Position numbers and translations under genes: made by a program. This document shows, one piece after another, positions 46,745 through 56,071 of a stretch of 64,000 bases of DNA (within the stretch, counting starts at the first letter, position 1; the number at the start of each line of letters is the position of its first letter). This stretch comes from Synechococcus sp. M44_DOE_062 (GTDB lineage: Bacteria > Cyanobacteriota > Cyanobacteriia > Thermostichales > Thermostichaceae), in NCBI GenBank assembly GCA_015295985.1, contig DVDX01000024.1, positions 62,001 to 126,000 of the forward strand, written 5' to 3'. A model generated the notes under the pieces. It was not told where the DNA came from. It made no database searches and saw nothing but the letters and a program-made list of their open reading frames with translations.

Positions 46745-47380
46745 ATGGCCCGCCTATCCCAAGAGCTAGCCCGGTTTTCCCGCCTTCCCGACAGCCCAGA
46801 GCAACCCGAACCCTCCCCGGAAGGGTCGATCTGCATCGAAGACATTCTGAAACTAGCCGGTGAGCGCAGCTTTGGCTTGTTTCTGGCGATCCTTTCTTTC
46901 CCTTCTGCTCTGCCCCTGCCAGCTCCTGGCTATTCCACTCCCTTTGGTGTGTTCATTGTGTTGCTGGCTCTTCAACTGGTGGCAGGGCGAACCACCCCTT
47001 GGCTGCCGAAATGGGTGTTGCAGACCTCTGTTGAACGGAAGCAATTTCAAAAGTGGGCCCAGGCCGGGATCCCGTGGCTGCAGCGTATTGAAAACATTGC
47101 CCGTCCCCGCTGGCGGCAGCTCTGCACCACACGGCTTGGCCAAGTCTGGCTGGGCACCTGGATTGGCTTGATGGGGATTTCCATGATCATCCCCGTTCCA
47201 GGCACCAACACCCTGCCGGCGATGGGGGTTTTCGTCACCGCCTTTGGCCTCCTGGAAGAAGACGGGATCCTGTGCAGCTTGGGATCCCTGATCTGTGTAG
47301 CAGGAGGACTGCTGACCACTTCCATTTTGATCGGCCTGTGGTTGGGGGGAACAACCCTTTTGGATTGGCTGGGGAGATAG
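46745..47380 (+). CDS. ExoD-family exopolysaccharide synthesis membrane protein
   Basis: A 211-residue membrane protein of the ExoD family. A soluble start (SICIEDILKLAGERSFGLFL) leads into the conserved ILSFPSALPLPAPGYSTPFG segment and hydrophobic helices near 75-95, 145-165 and 180-205, with MIIPVPGTNTLPAMGVFV. ExoD proteins are linked to exopolysaccharide production, but their molecular role is unclear. The ATG at 46745 was chosen over a TTG 18 codons earlier. Convergent with the SLH protein gene. Confidence 0.8.
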   Translation: MARLSQELARFSRLPDSPEQPEPSPEGSICIEDILKLAGERSFGLFLAILSFPSALPLPAPGYSTPFGVFIVLLALQLVAGRTTPWLPKWVLQTSVERKQFQKWAQAGIPWLQRIENIARPRWRQLCTTRLGQVWLGTWIGLMGISMIIPVPGTNTLPAMGVFVTAFGLLEEDGILCSLGSLICVAGGLLTTSILIGLWLGGTTLLDWLGR

Positions 47381-47415
47381 CCGTGCCGACACCGCTTTTC
47401 CCGGCCTTGCACCGG

Positions 47416-48636
47416 TTAGCGGGATGTTCGGGCCAGCGCCAGATCCTGAGTGAGGCGCAACTCGATCACCTGATTGGGATCCAGCACCACCACCTGCGGC
47501 GCCGTTACGTTGCCAATTACCGCCCCGGCCACCCCCGCCCCCAGCACTTCTTCTGTGGCAATGGCATTGTCTCCGGTTACCAAGCCGAGAATGGCGCCCG
47601 CTGCCGCGCCGATAGCTGCATCCTGAATGATTTTGCCTGTGGTGGTGTAGCGGGGATCCTTGACATCGTGGATGATGTCCGATTGGGCAGCCAAGGGAAA
47701 CAGTTGGTTGTTGACGATAATGCTTTCCGCCACAAAACGGGTGCCCCCTGGAGCCGGCTCAAAGCGGCCATCCACCCGAGAGCCGAAAGGCACCAGAATA
47801 TCTCCCTGGGCATTGCGAATCGGGTTGCGGACGATCAAAGACATGGGCCGGGTTTCGTTGGGAGCAATGAAGAGGCGCTCGTTGAAGGGGGTGGTGGTTT
47901 GCATCAAGGTGCCCGCCGCCAGCGTGGAAAGACGCAGGTCAAAGCCCGGCTGGGAGCCGGAGAGGGATCCCCCTGGGTTTTGCGCCACCAAGGATCCCCG
48001 GTTGAGCATGGCCTGGTGGGTGAAGGCTGCCACCTCGGCACGGGTGGCAGGGCGGTTGGGTTCCAAGAGCAGCGGGTCTGGATAATTAACGATCAACCCG
48101 GCGCGGTTGGCCGCCGCAATTTGGGCCAGGGCCCAATTGGGGATGGCTGCCGCATCTCGGTAGCGGCTAAAGAGATCGCTGGGCTGAGCGGCTGGGATTG
48201 CTCCCGTGTTGCCAATGGCGTTGGTCAAAACCACCAGCGCTTCGGTGCGGGTAACGGGCTGTTCCGGACGGAAGGTGCCATCGGGAAAGCCTGCCACCAA
48301 GTTGTTGGCTGCTGCCGTCGAGATGGCGCTGGCTGCCCAGTGGGTGGGGGGCACATCCCGAAAGCCAATGAAGGTACCGGAGGTATTGCGAAGGCGGAAG
48401 GCGGTATTGACAATGGTGGCAAACTGAGCGCGAGTAACCGGCTCATTGGGGCGGAAGGTACCATCGGGGAAGCCGTTCAACACTCCCTGAGCGGAGAGGG
48501 TCTCAATGTAGGCTTGGGCCCAGTGGCCAAAGGTGTCGCGGAAGGGGGCGGCCATGGCCACCTGGCAGTGGATACCCAAGACAGCTCCCGATAGGAGTAT
48601 GCCTGCTGTCCGTGAATTTAAAAGAGAGGGAAACAT
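47416..48636 (-). CDS. SLH-domain exported protein
   Basis: A 406-residue protein with a signal peptide (cleavage near AMAA, about residue 30) and three S-layer-homology repeats at about 31-85, 90-145 and 150-215 (NGFPDGTFRPNEPVTRAQF, AGFPDGTFRPEQPVTRTEAL, YPDPLLLEPNRPATRAEVA). In cyanobacteria SLH domains anchor proteins to the peptidoglycan-linked layer. The C-terminal half has a beta-rich part and a Gly/Ala-rich stretch (IGAAAGAILGLVTGDN, GAGVAGAVIGNV) similar to glycine-zipper segments. Role: cell envelope, details unknown. Confidence 0.82.
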   Translation of the reverse strand: MFPSLLNSRTAGILLSGAVLGIHCQVAMAAPFRDTFGHWAQAYIETLSAQGVLNGFPDGTFRPNEPVTRAQFATIVNTAFRLRNTSGTFIGFRDVPPTHWAASAISTAAANNLVAGFPDGTFRPEQPVTRTEALVVLTNAIGNTGAIPAAQPSDLFSRYRDAAAIPNWALAQIAAANRAGLIVNYPDPLLLEPNRPATRAEVAAFTHQAMLNRGSLVAQNPGGSLSGSQPGFDLRLSTLAAGTLMQTTTPFNERLFIAPNETRPMSLIVRNPIRNAQGDILVPFGSRVDGRFEPAPGGTRFVAESIIVNNQLFPLAAQSDIIHDVKDPRYTTTGKIIQDAAIGAAAGAILGLVTGDNAIATEEVLGAGVAGAVIGNVTAPQVVVLDPNQVIELRLTQDLALARTSR

Positions 48637-48899
48637 CGTTCATTCACCGAGTTGTCGTAGTGCCCATCGCTGGGTCAATGGCTACTTTTATTCTGGCTAT
48701 TTCCTCAGTGATGACAATGGCTAAAACCCTTGCTCTGTGGTAACTTGAGCATTTCTAACCCAAGATTTGCAGCAAAACGCAACTGCAGAGGATTGATAAG
48801 GAAACTCCCAAATCTCTGTCGCGTCAGTGCTGCCTATCCATCACACCCAAGCCTGGCCACTCTTGAAGGTAATGGGGGAGCAACAACTATTGACTGGAT

Positions 48900-50192
48900 T
48901 CACGGGATCCCAGCCAACTGGCGGGCTGCCAGGGCGAGAAGCTGAGTCAAAGGGATCCCTTGCAGGACTTCTGCCGCAAAAGCGCAGGTGAGAAGTTGCC
49001 TGGCCTCAGCTTGGGGAATACCCCGGCTTTGCAGGTAAAAGATCTCTTCCGCCTCCAGTTGGCTGACGGTGGCCCCGTGGGCACACTTAACGTTGTCGGC
49101 AAAGATCTCCAGTTGCGGCTGGGTATCAACCCGCGCTTTGGGCCCCAGGAGCAGGTTGCGGTTGGTCTGGGCGGCATCTGTCAGTTGGGCTTCTCGGCTC
49201 ACCAGAATCCGCCCGCTGAAGACCGCATGGGCTGCCTCGCCCACAATGCACTTGTGCAATTGGCGGCTGCTGCCGTGGGGGGCCTGATGCACCAGGCGAG
49301 AGTGGGTGTCGCTGTGCTGGGATCCCTTCAGCAGTGTTAGCCCCTGCAGTTGGGTGTGGGCCTGGGCTCCGGCTTGGGTGATCTCCAGGTTGTGGCGGGA
49401 AAAGCGGGATCCCCACTGAATTGCCTGGAGGCGGTAGTGGCTGTCGCGGCTTTGGCGCACGGCAGTCTTGTTGATGTGGAAGGCTGAGGATCCCTGCCTT
49501 TGCAGGATCACATGGTGCAAACGGGATCCCTCTGCCAGGGCAATCTCCGTAACCGCGTTGCCAAAGGGGATCCCAGATCCCAGGGATACATGATCTTCGA
49601 TCAGCGTAAGAGAGCTGTGGGCCTGCAGAGACAGCAGGCAGCGGGGCTGGGCCAAAACGGCCTCTCCCTCAGGAGCCACCGTTATGAACAGCAGGTGCAG
49701 CGGCAAGGGAACTTCCTGGCTTGGCTGTAGGCCAATCTGGATCCCATCTCCCAGATGAGCGGTGTTGAGGGCCGTAAACACATCTGTCTTGGCCAGCGTT
49801 TGCAGCAGTTCCCCTGGGGCTTGGGCTAAAGGGATCACCTGCAAAGCAGTGGGCAGGCCGCTTAAATCAGAAAGCTGGGGGGCAAAGTAGCCATTGACAA
49901 ACACGGCGCGGCTATGGCTGGTTTCCGGCCAAAGCCAGGGTTCTAGGGTTACCGCATCCAGAGCCGGATCCGCCGCGACAGCCAGGCGAAACTCGTGGGC
50001 CAGCAGCGGCGAGAGATCGCTGTATTTCCAATCTTCTTCCCGTGGGGTCGGGATCCCCAGTTCGGCCAGTTGGGCGCGGGCCTGCTGCCTGAGGGTGGTG
50101 TAGGGATCCTGCCTTTCCGGGATTTGGCCGAGGATGTGCTCCAGGAAGAGGCGGCTCTCTGGGGCGAAAGGTTTGGGCAAGGTGGCGCTCAT
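48900..50192 (-). CDS. sufD: Fe-S cluster assembly protein SufD
   Basis: Scaffold partner of SufB in the SUF iron-sulfur assembly complex (SufBC2D). The 430 residues are complete, with [17 protein letters not shown] near 47, the beta-helix core ([34 protein letters not shown]) and [21 protein letters not shown] near the end. Its ATG overlaps the TGA of sufC (ATGA). The cysteine desulfurase gene sufS, usually next, is not present downstream; an SLH protein gene follows instead. Confidence 0.95.
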   Translation of the reverse strand: MSATLPKPFAPESRLFLEHILGQIPERQDPYTTLRQQARAQLAELGIPTPREEDWKYSDLSPLLAHEFRLAVAADPALDAVTLEPWLWPETSHSRAVFVNGYFAPQLSDLSGLPTALQVIPLAQAPGELLQTLAKTDVFTALNTAHLGDGIQIGLQPSQEVPLPLHLLFITVAPEGEAVLAQPRCLLSLQAHSSLTLIEDHVSLGSGIPFGNAVTEIALAEGSRLHHVILQRQGSSAFHINKTAVRQSRDSHYRLQAIQWGSRFSRHNLEITQAGAQAHTQLQGLTLLKGSQHSDTHSRLVHQAPHGSSRQLHKCIVGEAAHAVFSGRILVSREAQLTDAAQTNRNLLLGPKARVDTQPQLEIFADNVKCAHGATVSQLEAEEIFYLQSRGIPQAEARQLLTCAFAAEVLQGIPLTQLLALAARQLAGIP

Positions 50193-51004
50193 CCCTCTTC
50201 CTCCCGCCGAGATGTTGCGGCTGCCGATTCTTGGCCCAACTGAGTTTTGATCCAGTCGTAGCCCCGTTCTTCCAGCTCCAGCGCTAGGGTCTTGTCCCCG
50301 CTGATGACGATACGCCCCCCTTCCATCACATGCACGTAGTCGGGGGTTACATACTCCAGCAGGCGTTGGTAGTGGGTGATCAAGAGCATGGCATTCTCAG
50401 GGCCGGCCAGTCGGTTGATGCCGTGGGCCACAATGCGCAGCGCGTCGATATCCAGACCGGAATCCGTCTCGTCCAAAATGGCCAGCGTGGGCTCCAACAC
50501 CGCCATTTGCAGGATCTCGTTGCGCTTTTTCTCGCCGCCGGAAAAGCCCTCATTCACAGAGCGCTCCAAAAAGACGGGATCCATTTTGACAATATCCAAC
50601 TTTTCCCGCACCAGGTCGTCGAAATCCAAAGCATCCAGTTCCGGCTGATCCCGATATTTCTGACGAGCGTTGTAGGCGGCGCGCAGGAAATCCAAGTTGC
50701 TCACCCCTGGGATTTCGATGGGGTATTGAAATGCCAAAAAGATCCCCGCCCAGGCCCGCTCTTCCGGCTCCATCTCCAAGAGATTTTTGCCCAGGTAGAG
50801 GATCTCTCCCCCCGTCACCCTGTAGTCAGGGTGGCCGGCCAGGATCTTGGAAAAAGTGCTTTTTCCAGAGCCATTGGGGCCCATGATGGCGTGGATTTCT
50901 CCGGCGCGAATTTCCAGGCTCAACCCCTTGAGAATGGGAGTGCCGTCAATCTCGGCGCTGAGATCTCGAACGGATAGGATGACAGGGCTGTTTTCGCGGA
51001 GCAT
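50189..51004 (-). CDS. sufC: Fe-S cluster assembly ATPase SufC
   Basis: ABC-type ATPase that powers the SufBCD scaffold. The 271 residues have Walker [13 protein letters not shown] (about 42-50), Q-loop [12 protein letters not shown], the SufC-type signature [10 protein letters not shown] and Walker [13 protein letters not shown]. The C-terminal tail is rich in Ala/Ser/Glu. It overlaps sufD by four bases, and is separated from sufB by the mscL gene, which is unusual since sufB and sufC are normally adjacent. Confidence 0.96.
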   Translation of the reverse strand: MLRENSPVILSVRDLSAEIDGTPILKGLSLEIRAGEIHAIMGPNGSGKSTFSKILAGHPDYRVTGGEILYLGKNLLEMEPEERAWAGIFLAFQYPIEIPGVSNLDFLRAAYNARQKYRDQPELDALDFDDLVREKLDIVKMDPVFLERSVNEGFSGGEKKRNEILQMAVLEPTLAILDETDSGLDIDALRIVAHGINRLAGPENAMLLITHYQRLLEYVTPDYVHVMEGGRIVISGDKTLALELEERGYDWIKTQLGQESAAATSRREEEG

Positions 51005-51113
51005 GGTTAGACTCTAGGGTTGACACCGAAGGGCAGGAACTGGAAAGTTCAGGGATCCCTAATCAGGTTTAGATTTTGGGCTGAAGGGATCCTCTACAGA
51101 TCTATCGATCTGT

Positions 51114-51512
51114 CTAATGGAAGCGGCGATTGAGGATATCCCGAATCTCTGTCAGCAAAACCACTTCTGGTGGGGGCAATGTGGGAGGAGATTCTTCCTC
51201 CTTTCGCTGTAAGGTGTTGATTGCTTTCACCAGCAAGAAGATAGCAAAAGCGATAATCACAAAATCAAACACAGCTTGCAGAAAGCCGCCGTAGTTAATC
51301 GTAACTGGATCTTCAGGACTTCCACCGATTTTCCAGACCAAGTTCTGGAAGCTCACCCCACCAATCATCAAGCCTAAAACCGGAGTAAACAGATCGGCTA
51401 CAAAAGAAGTCACGATCTTTCCGAAAGCACTTCCAATAACAACGCCAACAGCCAAATCTAAGGCATTGCCCCGGCTGATGAACTTTTTGAACTCCTCCAG
51501 AAATGCCCTCAT
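51114..51512 (-). CDS. mscL: Large-conductance mechanosensitive channel
   Basis: Pentameric pressure-release channel opening on hypo-osmotic shock. From the ATG at 51512, behind AGGAG, the 132 residues start FLEEFKKFISRGNALDLAVG, the conserved N-terminal helix and first membrane segment, then GGVSFQNLVW, and a second membrane helix (FLQAVFDFVIIAFAIFLLV) with a charged cytoplasmic helix (LTEIRDIL). It sits between sufB and sufC on the same strand, where no functional link to Fe-S assembly is expected; it was probably inserted by rearrangement. Confidence 0.93.
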   Translation of the reverse strand: MRAFLEEFKKFISRGNALDLAVGVVIGSAFGKIVTSFVADLFTPVLGLMIGGVSFQNLVWKIGGSPEDPVTINYGGFLQAVFDFVIIAFAIFLLVKAINTLQRKEEESPPTLPPPEVVLLTEIRDILNRRFH

Positions 51513-51756
51513 GGGGAACTTCTCCTGCCTAGCCTTATCGTTCAAAACTCCTTAATTATCCCCTCTCCCCCCCTGCATCCATGCACTGTTTGCAACGTCG
51601 CCAAGCCCTTGGGCCGCCTCTGGCTCTGGGGGATCACAGCCCTCTGCCTTGGGAGTTACCTAACCCCTTACCCTTCTCCTGAAAATGGCAGCGCCTGCTC
51701 CCACTGCGTGTCAGCGGACTCGCCCACTTGCTCAGCTTCGCATCGGGAGCAATCCC

Positions 51757-53193
51757 CTAGCCGACGGATCCCTCTAACTTCAGGCTCAGCAACCGATCGG
51801 CTTCTACGGCAAACTCCATCGGCAATTGGTTGAACACCTCTCGGCAGAAGCCGCTGATGATCATGGACACGGCATCTTCCATGCCAATCCCCCGCGACTG
51901 GAAGTAGAACAATTGCTCTTCTCCAATCTTAGAGGTGGAAGCTTCGTGCTCCACTTTGGCGGTGTTGTTTTGCACCTCGATATAGGGGAAGGTGTTGGCG
52001 CTGCACTGATCCCCGATCAACATGGAATCGCACTGGGAAAAGTTACGGGCACCTTCCGCTTTCGGCCCGATCTTGACCAAGCCGCGGTAGCTGTTTTTGG
52101 AGTGCCCAGCCGAGATCCCTTTGGAGATAATTTTGCTGCGGGTGTTGCGGCCCACGTGAATCATCTTGGTGCCGGTATCGGCCTGCTGGTAGTTGTTGGT
52201 TAGGGCAACCGAGTAAAACTCCCCCACCGAGTTTTCCCCCACTAACACGCAGCTAGGGTACTTCCATGTGATGGCCGAGCCGGTCTCCACTTGCGTCCAA
52301 GAGATTTTGGAGTTTGCTCCCTGACACAGGCCGCGCTTGGTTACAAAGTTGTAAATGCCCCCTTTGCCGTTTTCATCGCCGGCATACCAGTTCTGCACCG
52401 TGGAGTATTTAATTTCGGCATTGTCTAGGGCAATTAACTCCACCACCGCCGCATGCAGTTGGTTGGTGTCGAACATGGGGGCAGTACACCCTTCCAAGTA
52501 GCTGACGTAGGATCCCTCGTCGGCAATGATCAAGGTACGCTCAAACTGGCCCGATTCGCCGTTGTTGATGCGGAAATAGGTGGAAAGCTCCATTGGGCAG
52601 CGCACCCCTTTGGGCACATAGACAAAGGAGCCATCGCTAAACACCGCCGAGTTCAGCGCAGCGTAGTAGTTATCGGCAATGGGAACCACACTGCCCAAGT
52701 ACTTGCGCACCAGCTCTGGATACTCCCGCAGCGCCTCTGACATGGAGCAGAAAATCACGCCTTCCTTGGCCAGCTTCTCCCGGAAGGTGGTGGCTACTGA
52801 GACGCTGTCGAAAATGGCATCCACCGCCACATTGGCCAGCCGCTTTTGCTCGGACAACGGGATCCCCAATTTCTCGAAGGTCTCCAACAGCACCGGATCC
52901 ACTTCGTCCAGGCTCTTTTTCTTCTCCTTCACCTTGGGGGCGGAGTAATAGACGATGTTTTGGTAGTCGATGGGCGGGTAGCTGACGTTGGGCCAGGTGG
53001 GCTCGCTCATCTTCAGCCACTGGCGGTAGGCCCGCAGGCGGAACTCCAGCATAAAGTCCGGCTCCCCTTTCTTGGCCCAGATCTGCCGAATCACCTCTTC
53101 GTTCAAGCCTTTGCCAATCGACTCGGAGGGGATGTCGGTTACAAAGCCGTACTTGTAGGGCTGGTTGACCAGGGCGCGGACACTTGTAGACAT
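51757..53193 (-). CDS. sufB: Fe-S cluster assembly scaffold SufB
   Basis: Core scaffold of the SUF system, where the nascent Fe-S cluster is built. The 478 residues show the family pieces [57 protein letters not shown] with the conserved Cys, [18 protein letters not shown] and the C-terminal [19 protein letters not shown]. It is the first gene of the cluster, divergent from sufR with a 179-base intergenic region containing a SufR site. mscL follows, then sufC and sufD. Confidence 0.96.
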   Translation of the reverse strand: MSTSVRALVNQPYKYGFVTDIPSESIGKGLNEEVIRQIWAKKGEPDFMLEFRLRAYRQWLKMSEPTWPNVSYPPIDYQNIVYYSAPKVKEKKKSLDEVDPVLLETFEKLGIPLSEQKRLANVAVDAIFDSVSVATTFREKLAKEGVIFCSMSEALREYPELVRKYLGSVVPIADNYYAALNSAVFSDGSFVYVPKGVRCPMELSTYFRINNGESGQFERTLIIADEGSYVSYLEGCTAPMFDTNQLHAAVVELIALDNAEIKYSTVQNWYAGDENGKGGIYNFVTKRGLCQGANSKISWTQVETGSAITWKYPSCVLVGENSVGEFYSVALTNNYQQADTGTKMIHVGRNTRSKIISKGISAGHSKNSYRGLVKIGPKAEGARNFSQCDSMLIGDQCSANTFPYIEVQNNTAKVEHEASTSKIGEEQLFYFQSRGIGMEDAVSMIISGFCREVFNQLPMEFAVEADRLLSLKLEGSVG

Positions 53194-53252
53194 GGATGGC
53201 TCTCGGATAGTGACAGGGTAGAAACGCGACCAAGCTAGATGGCCAAATAAAA

Positions 53253-53266
53253 CAACAGAGTTGTTG
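53253..53266. promoter_or_regulatory. SufR operator (CAAC-N6-GTTG)
   Basis: The sequence CAAC-AGAGTT-GTTG lies in the sufB-sufR intergenic region, 60 bases before sufB and 107 bases before sufR. CAAC-N6-GTTG is the inverted repeat reported for SufR binding in Synechocystis. It overlaps a wider palindrome ACAAC-AGA-GTTGT. I found one site only; a second is known in Synechocystis. Confidence 0.75.
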
Positions 53267-53372
53267 TTTAACTAATCCTCAGGTTACTTTAGCAATGATC
53301 CCGTTGTCAAAATAGCAGTGAGCTGTGCTGGCAGCGGCAGCCGATTAACCCAGTCTAACCAGGAGGGCGAGG

Positions 53373-54089
53373 GTGGACAGCGCGCGCAAGATCACCGGGC
53401 AAGTCGCTCAACCCGCTTCGAGTAAGCAGGCCATCTTGGTCTATCTGCGCAAGGCGGGGCAGGCCAACGCCCAAACTCTGGCAGAGCACCTGCGCATTTC
53501 TCCCCAGGCCATCCGCCGTCATCTCAAGGATCTGGAGGCAGAGGGGTTGATCCAACATATCGCTCAACCCAACGGCCTAGGCCGCCCCCAGCATCTCTAT
53601 CAGCTCAGTCCCTTGGGAGAAGAGCAATTTCCCGCCAGCTACGATGAGTTTGCCCTTGGTCTGCTCAACACCCTGGCCGAAACTCTGGGATCCGAACAGA
53701 TGGGATCCCTTCTCCACCACCAGTGGCAGCGCAAAGCCCGGGAGTATCAGGCCCAACTGGGATCCGGATCCCTGCGGGAGCGGCTGGAGCGCTTGGTGCA
53801 GTTGCGCCAGGCGGAGGGTTACATGGCGGAGTACTACCCCTATCCTGCCGACCTGACTGTGCCGATGGCAGCAGAGGGATCCGAGCCTTATGTCGAGCAG
53901 TATGTGTTGGTCGAGCACAATTGCGCCATTGCCCAGATTGCCCACACCTTTCCCAGCGTCTGCGGCCACGAGCTGGAGATGTTTGCTGCTGCCTTGCCCG
54001 ATTGCCGAGTAGAGCGCATCACCTGGCAGGTGCAGGGAGAACACCCCTGCGGCTACTGGATTGCCAAGCCGGCGGCTCGGTCGGCTTAA
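53373..54089 (+). CDS. sufR: Fe-S-responsive transcriptional repressor SufR
   Basis: Repressor of the suf operon that senses its own [4Fe-4S] cluster. The 238 residues have an N-terminal winged helix (about 18-75, VYLRKAGQANAQTLAEHLRISPQAIRRHL) and a C-terminal domain carrying the conserved cluster Cys residues: NCAIAQIAHTFPSVCGHE (C-x13-C), then DCRVERITW and HPCGYW. The GTG start follows AGGAGGG. It is divergent from sufB, as in other cyanobacteria. Confidence 0.95.
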   Translation: MDSARKITGQVAQPASSKQAILVYLRKAGQANAQTLAEHLRISPQAIRRHLKDLEAEGLIQHIAQPNGLGRPQHLYQLSPLGEEQFPASYDEFALGLLNTLAETLGSEQMGSLLHHQWQRKAREYQAQLGSGSLRERLERLVQLRQAEGYMAEYYPYPADLTVPMAAEGSEPYVEQYVLVEHNCAIAQIAHTFPSVCGHELEMFAAALPDCRVERITWQVQGEHPCGYWIAKPAARSA

Positions 54090-54149
54090 GACTTCCCGCC
54101 GGTCTCTCCGCCAGGAAACCGGATCCCTGAGGTGTCAAGCGAGGTTTTT

Positions 54150-54330
54150 TCGGGTATAGTTATCTCGTACAGGTTTTAAGTTTGCTCTCCGCATGGTCTG
54201 GCGCGCTTCCTTTTTTGGCTACTTTACCTTTCCCTGGCAACGACCAGGGCGGAAGGGTGGCGCGTAAACTAAAGACCTAGGTTTACCCGAGTCAGTCCTG
54301 AAGCCCTGAGCCCAGCGCCAGGGCTTTTTT
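54150..54330 (+). ncRNA. Structured leader or small RNA before the DAHP synthase gene
   Basis: A TATAGT box at about 54154 is followed by a highly foldable stretch: gcgcgcttcc pairs with ggaag-n4-gcgcg, enclosing the hairpin CCCTGG-caacga-CCAGGG at 54232-54249; a second palindromic block lies at about 54266-54285; and a rho-independent terminator ends it at 54330. The total is about 160-170 bases. It could be a transcription-attenuating leader of the aroF/G gene or an independent small RNA; it may also be part of the sufR 3' region. No known riboswitch family was recognised. Confidence 0.4.
54302..54330 (+). terminator. Rho-independent terminator between sufR and the DAHP synthase gene
   Basis: Stem AGCCCTG/CAGGGCT with an 11-base loop is followed by six T residues. 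It lies 49 bases before the DAHP synthase start, so it either ends the upstream RNA or acts as an attenuator. Confidence 0.8.
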
Positions 54331-54378
54331 GATGGCTCGACGACCCCATCTACTCACTTGCACACTAAGGACAGTTCC

Positions 54379-55449
54379 ATGCCCCCCCAAACCGACAATT
54401 GCAACATCCAAGAGGTGACTCCCTTGATTGCCCCTGCTGCTGTCAAGGCCAAGCTGCCCCTTACGGAAACGGCAGCGCAAGTGGTGCTCTCCACTCGGCA
54501 AGCCATCCGCGACATCATCCACGGACGGGATCTCCATCGCTTGGTGGTGATCGTCGGCCCCTGCTCCATCCACGATCCCGCAGCGGCTCTGGAGTATGCC
54601 CATCGCCTCAAGCGGGTGGCCGACCAAACTCGGGAGCACCTGGTGATCGTTATGCGCACGTATTTTGAGAAACCCCGCACCACGGTGGGCTGGAAGGGCC
54701 TAATCAACGATCCCCACCTGGATGGTTCCTGCGACATCGCCACCGGTTTGCAACTGGCCCGCTCCATTCTCTTGCAGATCAACGAGCTGGGCCTGGCCTG
54801 TGCCACCGAGATGCTGGATCCGGTGACCCCTCAATACACGGCGGATCTGGTGAGCTGGGCGGCCATTGGCGCCAGAACCATTGAAAGCCAAACTCACCGG
54901 GAAATGGCCAGCGGTCTCTCCATGCCTGTGGGCTTCAAAAACGGCACCGATGGACGGCTGGAAATTGCTCTCAATGCCATCCTCTCCGCCAGCCATCCCC
55001 ACAGTTTCCTGGGCATTGGCCAAGATGGCATGACGGCTTTGGTAAAAACCACCGGCAACCCGGATCGGCACATTGTGTTGCGGGGGGGAGGGGGCAAGAC
55101 CAACTATGGCCCGGAAGATGTGGCGCGGGCAGCGTTGCTAATGAAGGATCAAGGGATCCCTCGCTCGGTGATGGTGGACTGCTCCCATGACAACTCCCAC
55201 AAAAATTACCGCAACCAGGGATCTGTCTGTCGGGCGGTGCTACAGCAGTACCAGGCGGGACAGCGGGCTTTGATGGGACTGATGCTGGAGAGCAACCTCT
55301 ATCCGGGCAAGCAAACCTGGCAGGAGGGGGCACCGCTCCAGTACGGGGTTTCCATCACCGATGGCTGCATCGGCTGGGAAGAGACGGAAGATCTGTTGCG
55401 GGAGATGGCGGCGACCGTAGAGGGAAGAGCGTTGGCCCTCAGCCGCTGA
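54379..55449 (+). CDS. 3-deoxy-7-phosphoheptulonate synthase (class I)
   Basis: First step of the shikimate pathway: phosphoenolpyruvate plus erythrose 4-phosphate to DAHP. The 356-residue protein is of the AroF/AroG/AroH class. Markers are LVVIVGPCSIHDPAAALEYA, VMRTYFEKPRTTVGWKGLIN, the metal/PEP site GARTIESQTHREMAS, RGGGGKTNYGP and MVDCSHDNSHKNY. The ATG follows AAGGA. Feedback type (Tyr, Phe or Trp) cannot be read from the sequence. A terminator-bearing structured leader precedes it. Confidence 0.94.
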   Translation: MPPQTDNCNIQEVTPLIAPAAVKAKLPLTETAAQVVLSTRQAIRDIIHGRDLHRLVVIVGPCSIHDPAAALEYAHRLKRVADQTREHLVIVMRTYFEKPRTTVGWKGLINDPHLDGSCDIATGLQLARSILLQINELGLACATEMLDPVTPQYTADLVSWAAIGARTIESQTHREMASGLSMPVGFKNGTDGRLEIALNAILSASHPHSFLGIGQDGMTALVKTTGNPDRHIVLRGGGGKTNYGPEDVARAALLMKDQGIPRSVMVDCSHDNSHKNYRNQGSVCRAVLQQYQAGQRALMGLMLESNLYPGKQTWQEGAPLQYGVSITDGCIGWEETEDLLREMAATVEGRALALSR

Positions 55450-55594
55450 GGGACGGGGATCCCGGAGTCAATTTGTTAAAGAATCAAAAAGGAAATGGGG
55501 ACAAGGGGCAACCTGCTCCTAGGGTCGAGCCAAGGTTTCGTTGTTTTGTCAGGCCCTATGGGATGGGGTCTCCAGGTCGAGCTTGGAGGATGGG

Positions 55595-56041
55595 ATGGAG
55601 CTACAGATCCCCACCAGTGTTAGCAGCGACGGTCAGCAGCCCTATGCGGATCCCGATCGGATCCCGCGGCAACCCCCTGAGCAGTTGCGGGATCGGCTGA
55701 TTGTTTCCGGCCTGCGCTACTACGGTTATACCGGTCTTGATGAGGCGGAACGGGCTTTGGGGCAATGGTTTGAGGTGGATTTCGAGTTGTGGGCGGATCT
55801 GCGCCCGGCTGCTCTCAGCGGCCAATTGTGCGATGCCCTCGACTACCGTTCCGCGGTGGCCGGGATTGCGGAACTGGTGAAAAGCAATCAGTTTGTGCTG
55901 ATCGAGAGTTTGGCGGAGGCAATTGCCGAAATGGTGCTGCGGGAGACAGGGGCCAGCAAAGCTAAGATCCGATTGACCAAGTGTCATCCCCCGATCCCGG
56001 AGCTGACGGGGCGGGTTACTGTGGAGATTGTTCGCCCCTAG
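55595..56041 (+). CDS. folB: Dihydroneopterin aldolase
   Basis: Folate pathway enzyme making 6-hydroxymethyl-dihydropterin. The ATG at 55595 follows GGAGG and gives 148 residues, of which the first 32 are a non-conserved extension; the family core starts at RDRLIVSGLRYYGYTGLDEAER with the substrate Tyr and Glu region and continues to LDYRSAVAGIAELV, LIESLAEAIAEMVL and the Lys of the KAKIRLTKCHPP stretch. It is followed by miaE after 30 bases, with the histidine kinase behind, so the three may form one unit. Confidence 0.92.
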   Translation: MELQIPTSVSSDGQQPYADPDRIPRQPPEQLRDRLIVSGLRYYGYTGLDEAERALGQWFEVDFELWADLRPAALSGQLCDALDYRSAVAGIAELVKSNQFVLIESLAEAIAEMVLRETGASKAKIRLTKCHPPIPELTGRVTVEIVRP

Positions 56042-56071
56042 AACTTCTCTTAACCCTTTCCTGCCGACCTC

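Noticed and set aside
51609-51833. Frame with a signal-peptide-like start between mscL and sufB
   Set aside because: It overlaps the end of sufB on the other strand, has a Ser/Pro-rich meaningless tail and no good Shine-Dalgarno.
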